DNA from: JANQTF01 sp041741415
Lineage (GTDB): Bacteria; Bacteroidota; Bacteroidia; J057
Reading direction: 5' to 3'
DNA: 64,000 bases
Assembly: GCA_041741415.1 (NCBI GenBank)
Contig: JBGSKC010000088.1
Span: 4,628-68,627 of the forward strand
The stretch's first letter is position 1. Each line of letters opens with the position of its first letter. Both the position numbers and the translations under genes were made by a program. Of the stretch, positions 33,074 to 40,002 are shown in pieces. The notes under the pieces were generated by a model, which saw nothing but the letters and a program-made list of their open reading frames with translations, had not been told where the DNA came from and made no database searches.

Positions 33074-33535
33074 ATGAAACACCTGGTTCTCACCGGACAT
33101 ATCGGACAAAACCCCCGCTTTCCGCTCGACAAGCTGGCCCGCTTCATTCACCGGAGGCACCAGCACAAGGGCAAAGCGGTCAAGGCCATTGAGCGGGATT
33201 TGTATGTGGTGCTCCATTCCGGGCAGCAGTCGGGCGGGTTTATATTGCTCGAACTGGACGACCAGGACAAGGTTCGCGGTGTGCTGGCCATGCTCGCCGG
33301 GGAGGAAGGATCTCCGCTGGAGCTCACCTATCTGGTGGCGGCCAGACAAGACAGGCTATTGATCCGGCAGCAACTTCTTCGGTTGGCATTGAAAATCAGC
33401 CGTGGGAATGTGTCTGTGAATTGCGAACTTGGGCCGGAAGACCAGCAGTACCTGGCCAATCTCGGATATTCATTCGACGCAGCATCGGCCCTTATCCAAA
33501 GAAAAGGAGGAAAAGCAATTGGGGAGTTCCAATGA
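33074..33535 (+). CDS. conserved hypothetical protein
   Basis: 153 residues from the ATG at 33074 (MKHLVLTGHIGQNPRFPLDK); a TTG five codons upstream is possible. Alternating strands (LYVVLHSGQQSGGFILLELD, ELTYLVAARQDRLLI) and helices suggest a small alpha/beta fold, maybe acetyltransferase-like (the ending LANLGYSFDAAS is reminiscent of GNAT tails), but no CoA-binding loop is visible. It overlaps the start of the following methyltransferase by 17 bp, so they are co-translated. Function unknown. Confidence 0.55.
   Translation: MKHLVLTGHIGQNPRFPLDKLARFIHRRHQHKGKAVKAIERDLYVVLHSGQQSGGFILLELDDQDKVRGVLAMLAGEEGSPLELTYLVAARQDRLLIRQQLLRLALKISRGNVSVNCELGPEDQQYLANLGYSFDAASALIQRKGGKAIGEFQ
33503..33521 (+). 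promoter_or_regulatory. strong Shine-Dalgarno setting a TTG start
   Basis: AAAGGAGG at 33503-33510, 8 bases before TTG 33519-33521. Good Shine-Dalgarno sequences are rare in this window, and no in-frame ATG exists between here and the conserved core of the next gene, so this fixes the start. Confidence 0.6.
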
Positions 33536-34445
33536 CAGACATCGTGCCCATTCATCATCTCACCTCAACGAAGCCAGGGATTACTGGTGGAATGAGGATT
33601 TTTTAGGCTTACTGGCCGACCGGCTCGACCTGGCCCGTGTGCAGGCGATGGCCGATATTGGCTGCGGAAAGGGCATGATGGCATTTCGGCTGGCTCCCTA
33701 CCTGTCGCCGGGAGCGGCTATTTTCGGCCTCGACCAGGAGGCCCGCTACATCAAAGCTGCCCAAAAGGCTGCCAGCAAATTCTCCGATTCAAACCGCTTT
33801 CATTTTTCCACCGGCGATGCCTACGCCCTGCCCTGGGCTGATCAGCAGATGGACCTCAGCCTCTGCCAGACCCTGCTGATCCATCTCGAAAACCCGGCTG
33901 CCGCCATCGAAGAAATGAAGCGCATCACCCGGCCGGGAGGCTGCATTCTCGCCCTGGAGCCCAACAACCTCGTGCAGCAACTCATGTTTGACCGCTACCA
34001 GGAAACAGATTTCAGGGTCGAAGAGGTGCTGCAGGTGATGGAGGTGCGGCTGCGAATGGAGCAGGGCAAAAAGATGCTTGGCAAGGGCTACAGTTCGCTG
34101 GGAGATGTGGTTCCGGACCTGTTCCAGCAGGCGGGGCTGGAGAACATCCAGGTCTGGCTTTCCGACAAAGCCCTGCAAATCATTCCTCCTTACGACACGA
34201 AGGAAAAACGGGTGAGGGTGGCCCAGCTGGTTTCCTGGCTCGAAGAGGGCAACGGCGGTCTTGGCTATGAGGAAAACCTGAACTACTACCTGGCTGGCGG
34301 TGGCAAAAAGGCCGACTTTCAGCGCTACTGGCAGCGGGTGCTGGCCTACAAAGATTTGCTGCTGCAGAAAATCAGCGACCAGGAACACATTTCGGCTGGT
34401 GGCGGGGTGATGTACATCGTGGCCGGCTGGCTGCCGGAGGAATGA
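33519..34445 (+). CDS. class I SAM-dependent methyltransferase
   Basis: 308 residues from a TTG at 33519 chosen by its Shine-Dalgarno. Rossmann fold with motif I MADIGCGKGMMAFRLAPYL near residue 44, acidic loop IFGLDQEARYIKAAQ, motif II FSTGDAYALPWADQQMDLSL, motif III HLENPAAAIEEMKRITRPGG and CILALEPNNL. The C-terminal third (about 110 residues) adds helices, giving a larger lid than in minimal methyltransferases. Small-molecule or lipid acceptor likely; not assignable. Overlaps the preceding hypothetical gene. Confidence 0.85.
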   Translation: MGSSNDRHRAHSSSHLNEARDYWWNEDFLGLLADRLDLARVQAMADIGCGKGMMAFRLAPYLSPGAAIFGLDQEARYIKAAQKAASKFSDSNRFHFSTGDAYALPWADQQMDLSLCQTLLIHLENPAAAIEEMKRITRPGGCILALEPNNLVQQLMFDRYQETDFRVEEVLQVMEVRLRMEQGKKMLGKGYSSLGDVVPDLFQQAGLENIQVWLSDKALQIIPPYDTKEKRVRVAQLVSWLEEGNGGLGYEENLNYYLAGGGKKADFQRYWQRVLAYKDLLLQKISDQEHISAGGGVMYIVAGWLPEE

Positions 34446-34550
34446 ATGGGCGCAGGGTTGTCGGGAAAAACAGATAACTTCGGAGGCTGGTCTGCATTTA
34501 CAGCCTTACATCCCGGGGGAATTTTCGTACCTTAGTGAAAAGACACAGTT

Positions 34551-34790
34551 ATGCCGCTCATTATCTCTGACGACATCCTGTCCCGGGCTAACCTAAGTGC
34601 TGAAGAACTGAGAATCGAGCTGGCTGTTTGGCTTTACAGCAGCCACAAGTTCTCCTTTGGGCAGGCAAAAGCTTTGTCCGGCCTAACCCACCTTGACTTT
34701 CAGGCTGCCTTGGCCGACCGGCAGATTTCTCTGCACTATGATGTTGAGGATTTGTACACGGACCTGCGTAACCAGGGTTTGATGGTATGA
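34551..34790 (+). CDS. UPF0175-family protein (probable antitoxin)
   Basis: 79 residues: MPLIISDDILSRANLSAEEL, ELAVWLYSSHKFSFGQAKAL and SGLTHLDFQAALADRQISLH are the UPF0175 pattern (a short helix-turn-helix that recognises DNA). Ends with a four-base ATGA overlap with the DUF3368 gene, as expected for a toxin-antitoxin pair. UPF0175 proteins of this kind are encoded upstream of PIN-like DUF3368 proteins and are thought to neutralise and autoregulate them. Confidence 0.8.
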   Translation: MPLIISDDILSRANLSAEELRIELAVWLYSSHKFSFGQAKALSGLTHLDFQAALADRQISLHYDVEDLYTDLRNQGLMV

Positions 34791-35269
34791 TCGTTGTCAG
34801 TGACACATCAGTCATAACCAACTTATGGAAGGTTAATCAGCTGCAACTTCTTCCTCTGGTTTTTAACACAGTTTTTATTCCTTTAGCAGTTCAATCTGAG
34901 CTATTTCGTATTCCAGCCCAACGAGAGGATCTGGAAGCAGAGCCTTGGCTAATAACTCAATCCCCTACAGATAAATTAGCTATTCATCAACTTCTTATTC
35001 ATTTGGATGCTGGAGAATCCGAGGCTATTGTTTTGGCGACAGAGCTAAATGCAGATTATCTGCTTATAGATGAAACGACAGGACGAACCATTGCACAACA
35101 AAAAGGACTCAGAATTTCTGGAACCCTTGGTGTGCTGATAAAGGCTAAACACCAGCGGGTTGTTGAATCTGTTAAGCCTATCATGGATGACTTAATTCAG
35201 GAAGCCCGTTTTTTCATCCATCAACGCTTGTATGATGAAGTGCTGAAACTAACCGGAGAGAATCCCTGA
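34787..35269 (+). CDS. DUF3368 PIN-like RNase (probable toxin)
   Basis: 160 residues. PIN-like fold: MIVVSDTSVITNLWKVNQLQ with the first acidic residue, AGESEAIVLATELNADYLLI with the middle acidic residues and LLIDETTGRTIAQQKGL with Asp-Glu, then a helical tail FFIHQRLYDEVLKLTG. Proteins with DUF3368 act as metal-dependent ribonuclease toxins in pairs with UPF0175. Codon usage is more AT-rich than in the flanking genes, pointing to recent acquisition. Overlap with the upstream antitoxin gene is ATGA. Confidence 0.82.
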   Translation: MIVVSDTSVITNLWKVNQLQLLPLVFNTVFIPLAVQSELFRIPAQREDLEAEPWLITQSPTDKLAIHQLLIHLDAGESEAIVLATELNADYLLIDETTGRTIAQQKGLRISGTLGVLIKAKHQRVVESVKPIMDDLIQEARFFIHQRLYDEVLKLTGENP

Positions 35270-35289
35270 TCCTCCCCCGCCGAAGCCAG

Positions 35290-35853
35290 TCACCTGAAAA
35301 GCCCCAGCCTTACTTCCCATGTCGTAACCTGCTCACTGCCAAAGGTCTTGACAACCCGGGTGAGATAGACATCAGCGGTCCGTTTTTTGGACCAGTAGCC
35401 GGTGGACCCAGCCGGGGCCGTCACCTCCATTTTTCCTTCAAAACCACCCAAGATAGGCTTCCAGGCTCCTTTCTGGATCACTGTGAGTTTGGCGGGCAAG
35501 GCTTCTGCCTGCTGGCGTGCGAGCCAGGTTTGCAACGGCAGGCTTTCCTGGTTCCAGGGCATCTGGAAGGAAGGCTGGAGAAACATGCCCGTGAGATCTT
35601 GCCGGAGTTCCTCCATGGTGGCAGCATCGGCAGCCTGCCCGAGGCGAAGGATCAAAAAGAACTCCTCCACTTTGTCGCGGGCGTGAATGCCAAACATCTC
35701 CAGTTGCTGTTGCGATAACTGGCCCGCGAGCAGTTGCTGCTCCGGAAGCAGGGGGCGGGGCCGGGAGGCAGGTTCCGGGGCGGCCTGCGCCCACAGGGAA
35801 GATCCTCCGGCAACTGCCAGGAGCAGGAACAGAATGTGAAGCAGGTGTTTCAT
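35290..35853 (-). CDS. uncharacterised secreted protein, coupled to the upstream membrane protein
   Basis: 187 residues from the ATG at 35853, with a signal peptide (LLHILFLLLAVAGGSSLWAQ). A long frame extends further upstream, but that part is a shadow of the 35850-36833 gene. The body has a helical stretch (DKVEEFFLILRLGQAADAAT, MEELRQDLTGMFLQPSF) and a strand-rich C-terminus (WKPILGGFEGKMEVTAPAG, TADVYLTRVVKTFGSEQVTT). No known family recognised. ATGA overlap with the preceding gene means a shared operon; both probably work together in the envelope. Confidence 0.6.
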   Translation of the reverse strand: MKHLLHILFLLLAVAGGSSLWAQAAPEPASRPRPLLPEQQLLAGQLSQQQLEMFGIHARDKVEEFFLILRLGQAADAATMEELRQDLTGMFLQPSFQMPWNQESLPLQTWLARQQAEALPAKLTVIQKGAWKPILGGFEGKMEVTAPAGSTGYWSKKRTADVYLTRVVKTFGSEQVTTWEVRLGLFR

Positions 35854-36833
35854 TGGCTTGGATCCGGAAGAACGGTGAAGCGGAGAAATTGAAGCAAGCC
35901 CAGCGAATAGCGCGTTTCGTGAACCTCCAGCTTGCCAGCGCCAAAGAGCAGGAGGTAGCGGATGAATTCCTCGCGGTTGTACAATTCGACTGCCTGAGCA
36001 GGATCTTCGAACGACATGCGCAGAATGCGGGCCCCGGGGTCGATCATCGATTGAAGCTGCTGGCGGCGTTTGAGGCGGTCTTCTGTGGTCCAGGAGGTGC
36101 TGGCGCGCAGCAGGTTGGCGAAGTCGTCGGGGTGCAGTGCCACCTGTTCGCCAGCCGGGCTGGCTGCGAGGGCATCCCAGGAGCGCCGGAAGGTATCTGT
36201 CTGATAGTAGGGCAGGCTGGCGATCAGCACGAGTTGTTCGCCGCGCCGGGCTACTTCCACACAGCCTTCGGCATTGGGTGAAAGGAGCACGGGCGATTCT
36301 GTTTCCAGCCATTGCCACACCTGCAGGCTGCTGTCGCGGATGGCCGTTCCGAGCACGGCGTCGGTGAAGCAAATGGTATGGGCCGGAGGCACGCTGGCGG
36401 GCATCAGGGCCCAGCCGATGAGCAGAAGCGGAACGAGTGCCAGGACCCAGGTCCACCACAGGCTGAGGTCGGGGCGGCGGCGGGAGTTGGAAACTGGTTT
36501 GCCGGGCTGTTGTGGCTGCTCCGCTTCGGAAGCGAGAAGGGAAGCCTGGGCATCCCGGAAGGCTGGCCAGTGCTCGTAGCCAAGGTAGAGGCTGAGGAGG
36601 TTCAGCACGTCCACGCGGGGCAGTTTCTCGTTGGTAGCCGGCTTGATGTGGGTGTAGAACCATTTTTCGCTGACACGGTTTTGGGTGACCTCCATCAGGT
36701 CGTCCTGGAATCGCTGCAGATCGGGTCCTGAAAGGCTGCGGATGTCGCCGGGGGCTCCCGGAAAACGACTGGCATACACCTGCCCCAGCAACTCTTTCAT
36801 TCGGTAGAAAAAGATCAGGTCTCGCGAGTCCAT
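35850..36833 (-). CDS. uncharacterised single-pass membrane protein with Bacteroidota N-terminal module
   Basis: 327 residues. Residues 1-95 are a cytoplasmic helical module (FFYRMKELLGQVYASRFPG, QNRVSEKWFYTHIKPATNEK, LPRVDVLNLLSLYLGYEHWP) that recurs at the N-terminus of other Bacteroidota membrane proteins. A membrane helix follows at about 122-145 (WWTWVLALVPLLLIGWAL). The outer part has strand-rich repeats and two helices ending EFIRYLLLFGAGKLEVHET. No enzyme motif. The layout (cytoplasmic module, membrane helix, periplasmic domain) suggests a sensor or anti-sigma type role; this is inference. Coupled to the secreted protein downstream. Confidence 0.55.
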   Translation of the reverse strand: MDSRDLIFFYRMKELLGQVYASRFPGAPGDIRSLSGPDLQRFQDDLMEVTQNRVSEKWFYTHIKPATNEKLPRVDVLNLLSLYLGYEHWPAFRDAQASLLASEAEQPQQPGKPVSNSRRRPDLSLWWTWVLALVPLLLIGWALMPASVPPAHTICFTDAVLGTAIRDSSLQVWQWLETESPVLLSPNAEGCVEVARRGEQLVLIASLPYYQTDTFRRSWDALAASPAGEQVALHPDDFANLLRASTSWTTEDRLKRRQQLQSMIDPGARILRMSFEDPAQAVELYNREEFIRYLLLFGAGKLEVHETRYSLGLLQFLRFTVLPDPSQ

Positions 36834-36988
36834 GTCTGCTAAAGTACCAGGTAAAACGTGTCGAACGGCGTCATGATCAAAGGTAAGGCTTATTTACAAT
36901 CATTTTACAAGCCTTTCGCGGGGCTTTGCGTGGGGAAAACAGGGCGGGGCCTGCTCCTTTGGGGCAACATCATCAACAATCGTTTTGT

Positions 36989-38011
36989 ATGAAAAAGATC
37001 CTTTTCGCCCTGTCTCTGGGCAGCTTCCTGTTCTCCTCTGCCTTCGCACAGCATGCCGGGAATGTTCGCTACCATGGCCAGGAACCGGTTTTACAGGCAG
37101 TGCCGGTACCAAAGCCGGTGCCGCAGCCTCAAGCCCAGACCCTTTCCACCGATTTCCACAATTACACCTTTGAAATCCACGGCCTTTTCAATGCCACAGC
37201 AGATGCCTATGTGGCCGTGTTCAACATCGTTCAGCTCGGTGAAACTGCCGCCGAAGCGGATCAGCTGATCAGCAAGCGGGTCGAAACCCTCGCCAAAGAC
37301 CTTCTCGCCCTCGGCATTCCGGCCCAAAACCTCCACGTTGACATGATCTCCCAGGTCGCGATTTACGAGTACCAGACCGAGAAAAAACTCTTCAGCAAAG
37401 ACACCTACCTCGAAGTGCCCAAAGGCATCGAGCTGCAGAAAAACCTGCACATTACCTTTCCTGACGGCAACCAGCTCGATAACATCCTGGCCGCTGCTGC
37501 CCGGCAGGACATCTACGATCTCGTGAAAGTGGACTACTACCTGGCAGATCAGGAGGCGATGATGCTGCAGCTTCAGCGCGAGGTGATTGCTTTCCACCTC
37601 AAGCAAAGAACCCAGTACCAGCAGCTTGGCGTTCGGCTCGACACCGCGAAGGTGGGCTTTGCCGGCAGCACGGCAGTGTATTCGCCCTTGTCGCAATACC
37701 AGAGCTATAATTCCACCAGCTCTTCCACCCTGCGGGGCCTCAAGTCTGAGGAAGGCGTGCAGGAAATCCGCAAACCACAAACCCTGTACTATCGCCCGCT
37801 GGCTCCCGAGCGCTTCGACGTGGTGATCAATCCTGTGATCGACAAACCCGTGATCCAAATGACCTACACCCTCCACATTCGCTATTTCCTTGCCCCAGAG
37901 CAACCTGTTCAGGTGGAGGTTCGCACCGAGACCAAAGTCATCCGCCAGCAGGATATCCTCATCCTCACCCCCGATGGCAAAGTCACCCCCCTGACGCTGA
38001 CCGATGAATAA
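36989..38011 (+). CDS. secreted SIMPL-domain (DUF541) protein
   Basis: 340 residues from the ATG at 36989, chosen for the signal peptide KILFALSLGSFLFSSAFAQH. The SIMPL core (DUF541) shows alternating strand/helix pattern: DAYVAVFNIVQLGETAAEAD near residue 70, LISKRVETLAKDLLALGIPA, NLHVDMISQVAIYEYQ, YDLVKVDYYLADQEAMMLQL and a final PVIQMTYTLHIRYFLAPEQP. Proteins of this type form periplasmic or outer-membrane-associated oligomers of unclear role. Located beside two other uncharacterised envelope proteins. Confidence 0.8.
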   Translation: MKKILFALSLGSFLFSSAFAQHAGNVRYHGQEPVLQAVPVPKPVPQPQAQTLSTDFHNYTFEIHGLFNATADAYVAVFNIVQLGETAAEADQLISKRVETLAKDLLALGIPAQNLHVDMISQVAIYEYQTEKKLFSKDTYLEVPKGIELQKNLHITFPDGNQLDNILAAAARQDIYDLVKVDYYLADQEAMMLQLQREVIAFHLKQRTQYQQLGVRLDTAKVGFAGSTAVYSPLSQYQSYNSTSSSTLRGLKSEEGVQEIRKPQTLYYRPLAPERFDVVINPVIDKPVIQMTYTLHIRYFLAPEQPVQVEVRTETKVIRQQDILILTPDGKVTPLTLTDE

Positions 38012-38101
38012 GGTTTTTGCCGGGGCGCTATGAAAAGCCAGCCGTTTCCCCTCTTATTCGCATCCGTTTTTCCATATTCCCAATTCCTCAATTTTTTCCC
38101 C

Positions 38102-38875
38102 ATGCTTCGATCCTTCATTTCTCTTCTCCTTCTGCTGGTTTCCGGTTTTGCGTTCGGGCAAAAAGTGGACTACAAAGAAGGCCTTGTTTCAGTTGACAAA
38201 GAGCCGGTTGCTAAGATCAACTCCGCCAGAAACAGCGCGGGCATTCCGCTTGTCAAGGATTACTTCGCGACCAACCTGGAGGGCCAGCCCCTGTTCAGCG
38301 CGGTTTATTCAGATCTCATTCCCGAAGATCCCAACGACAACACCGTGTTTTATTTTGAGTTTCGGTTCGAGGGCCTGCAAACCCCGGCCTACCTGCCCGT
38401 GAGCAAGCTGGGCGGCGACAAAACAATCGCGAACTACATCGGGAAGTTTGCCCTGGTGAAAAACCAGGCGCTGGACCTCAATGCCGTGCGGGCGCTTGTG
38501 CAGCAAAAAGGCAAGACCCCGCCCTACCGGCTCAACTATGACATGGTGGCCCGCAACAGGCAGTTTCCGGTGGAAATCCGCGAGGCGGGCAAAATTTCCC
38601 AGGCTAGCACGGAGATTGGCACCTTCTCACAAGTGAGCAGCGACGGCAACAGCGCCACCTATGTGTTCAACACCCCGGCCGGGATCCGCATTGCGACGGC
38701 TGTTTTCAGCGGCGGCAACAACGCCCGGAGCGTGGAGGTTGTCACCCTGCGCGACAACGTGAAACACACCGTGGCAACTCCTGGCGACAATGTAACCATG
38801 CTCGCAGCCGTAGATTCCAACTATGTGACTGTGAAAAAAATCGCAGAGTGGCTCGTCCAGAATGGATTTTTGTAG
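38102..38875 (+). CDS. uncharacterised secreted protein
   Basis: 257 residues from the ATG at 38102, signal peptide SFISLLLLLVSGFAFGQ. The mature part begins with VDYKEGLVSVDKEPVAKINS and has beta-rich sequence (NTVFYFEFRFEGLQTPAYLP) and a C-terminal helix VKKIAEWLVQNGFL. No catalytic motif or known domain recognised. Same strand as the SIMPL gene and 90 bp downstream, so possibly co-transcribed. Confidence 0.55.
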   Translation: MLRSFISLLLLLVSGFAFGQKVDYKEGLVSVDKEPVAKINSARNSAGIPLVKDYFATNLEGQPLFSAVYSDLIPEDPNDNTVFYFEFRFEGLQTPAYLPVSKLGGDKTIANYIGKFALVKNQALDLNAVRALVQQKGKTPPYRLNYDMVARNRQFPVEIREAGKISQASTEIGTFSQVSSDGNSATYVFNTPAGIRIATAVFSGGNNARSVEVVTLRDNVKHTVATPGDNVTMLAAVDSNYVTVKKIAEWLVQNGFL

Positions 38876-39032
38876 GAGGTCAGGAAGGCTGCCTGGAGGA
38901 AGGGTCTTTCACTGAGACTCTTTCTTTAGGTTGCTTTACTGCTGTTTGGAATTGAATCTGACGTATGACAAAAGCCTTGATTCTTATATCTTTGCAGGAG
39001 GAAGTCGCTGTTTTTGGCAATTTGTTTTGAAC

Positions 39033-39929
39033 ATGAGTGCCCTGAAAGACAAATACATCAATCCACTGACCGATTTTGGGTTCAAGCGGCTCTTCGGCAC
39101 GGAGCTGAATAAGGCTTTGCTGATTGATTTTCTGAACCAGATTCTGCCTGAACGCCACCAGATCAAAGACCTTACCTACGCCCGGAACGAGCAACTGGGC
39201 CACAGCGAACTGGACCGGAAGGCCATTTTCGACCTCTATTGCCTGGGCAACTCCGACGAGCGGTTTATTGTCGAGGTACAGAAGGCCAAACAAAATTTTT
39301 TCAAGGAAAGAAGCGTCTATTATGCCTCTTTTCCCATTCAGGAGCAGGCCCTCAAAGGCGATTGGAATTACTATCTGGAGCCTGTTTACAGCGTCGGGAT
39401 CCTCGACTTCATTTTCGACGACCACAAAACCGACGAGGAGTTCCTGCACTTTGTGGAGCTGAAAAACCAGCGCTGCGAGGTGTTTTATGACAAACTCAAG
39501 TTTGTGTACATCGAGCTGCCCAAATTCAACAAAACGGAAGAGGAGTTAGAGACCCAGTTCGACAAGTGGCTCTATGTGTTCAAGCATTTGTCCAACCTTC
39601 AGGAGCGCCCCCGGCAGTTACAGGAACGCATTTTCCAAAAGCTGTTTGAGGCCGCAGAAATCGCCAAATTCTCTCCCGAGGAGCGCGTAGCCTACGAAGA
39701 CAGCCTCAAATACTACCGCGATTTGAAAAACGTGGTGGATACCTCCCGCGAAGAAGGAGTCCTCGAAGGCATGGAACTGGGTATGGAGAAGGGGATCGAA
39801 GTTGGTATGGAGAAGGGAATGGAGCAAAAAAGCCTGGAAATCGCCCGCAGGATGAAGGCAAAAGGCCTGACGGATGCCGAAATTGCTGACATGACGGGCC
39901 TGAGCCCGGAGGAAATTCAGGGCTTGTAG
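39033..39929 (+). CDS. Rpn-family recombination-promoting nuclease / PD-(D/E)XK transposase-like
   Basis: 298 residues from the ATG at 39033 (MSALKDKYINPLTDFGFKRL), the standard Rpn start. Nuclease core: FGTELNKALLIDFLNQILPE, then RKAIFDLYC and the PD-(D/E)XK-like FIVEVQKAKQNFFKERSVYY at about residues 75-97. C-terminal part has short GMELGMEKG and GMEKGMEQ repeats followed by RRMKAKGLTDAEIADMTGLS, a typical degenerate tail. Rpn proteins nick or cut DNA and promote recA-independent gene exchange; recent work links several to phage defence. It stands alone between unrelated genes. Confidence 0.88.
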   Translation: MSALKDKYINPLTDFGFKRLFGTELNKALLIDFLNQILPERHQIKDLTYARNEQLGHSELDRKAIFDLYCLGNSDERFIVEVQKAKQNFFKERSVYYASFPIQEQALKGDWNYYLEPVYSVGILDFIFDDHKTDEEFLHFVELKNQRCEVFYDKLKFVYIELPKFNKTEEELETQFDKWLYVFKHLSNLQERPRQLQERIFQKLFEAAEIAKFSPEERVAYEDSLKYYRDLKNVVDTSREEGVLEGMELGMEKGIEVGMEKGMEQKSLEIARRMKAKGLTDAEIADMTGLSPEEIQGL

Positions 39930-39940
39930 CAAAGGTCGGA

Positions 39941-39978
39941 TAAAAAATAATCCCCGACTGCTTTTCAACAGCCGGGGA
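39941..39978 (-). terminator. rho-independent terminator of the GH81 gene
   Basis: On the minus strand TCCCCGGCTG (39978-39969) pairs with CAGTCGGGGA (39960-39951) with one G-U, loop of 8, followed by TTATTTTTTA. It closes the leftward GH81 transcript, 24 bases past the stop. Confidence 0.8.
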
Positions 39979-40002
39979 CCCACGTTTGTAATCAACTGAT
40001 CC

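Noticed and set aside
35854..36663. Long N-terminal extension of the secreted protein at 35290-35853
   Set aside because: The extension is a shadow of the 35850-36833 gene; the signal peptide begins at the ATG at 35853.
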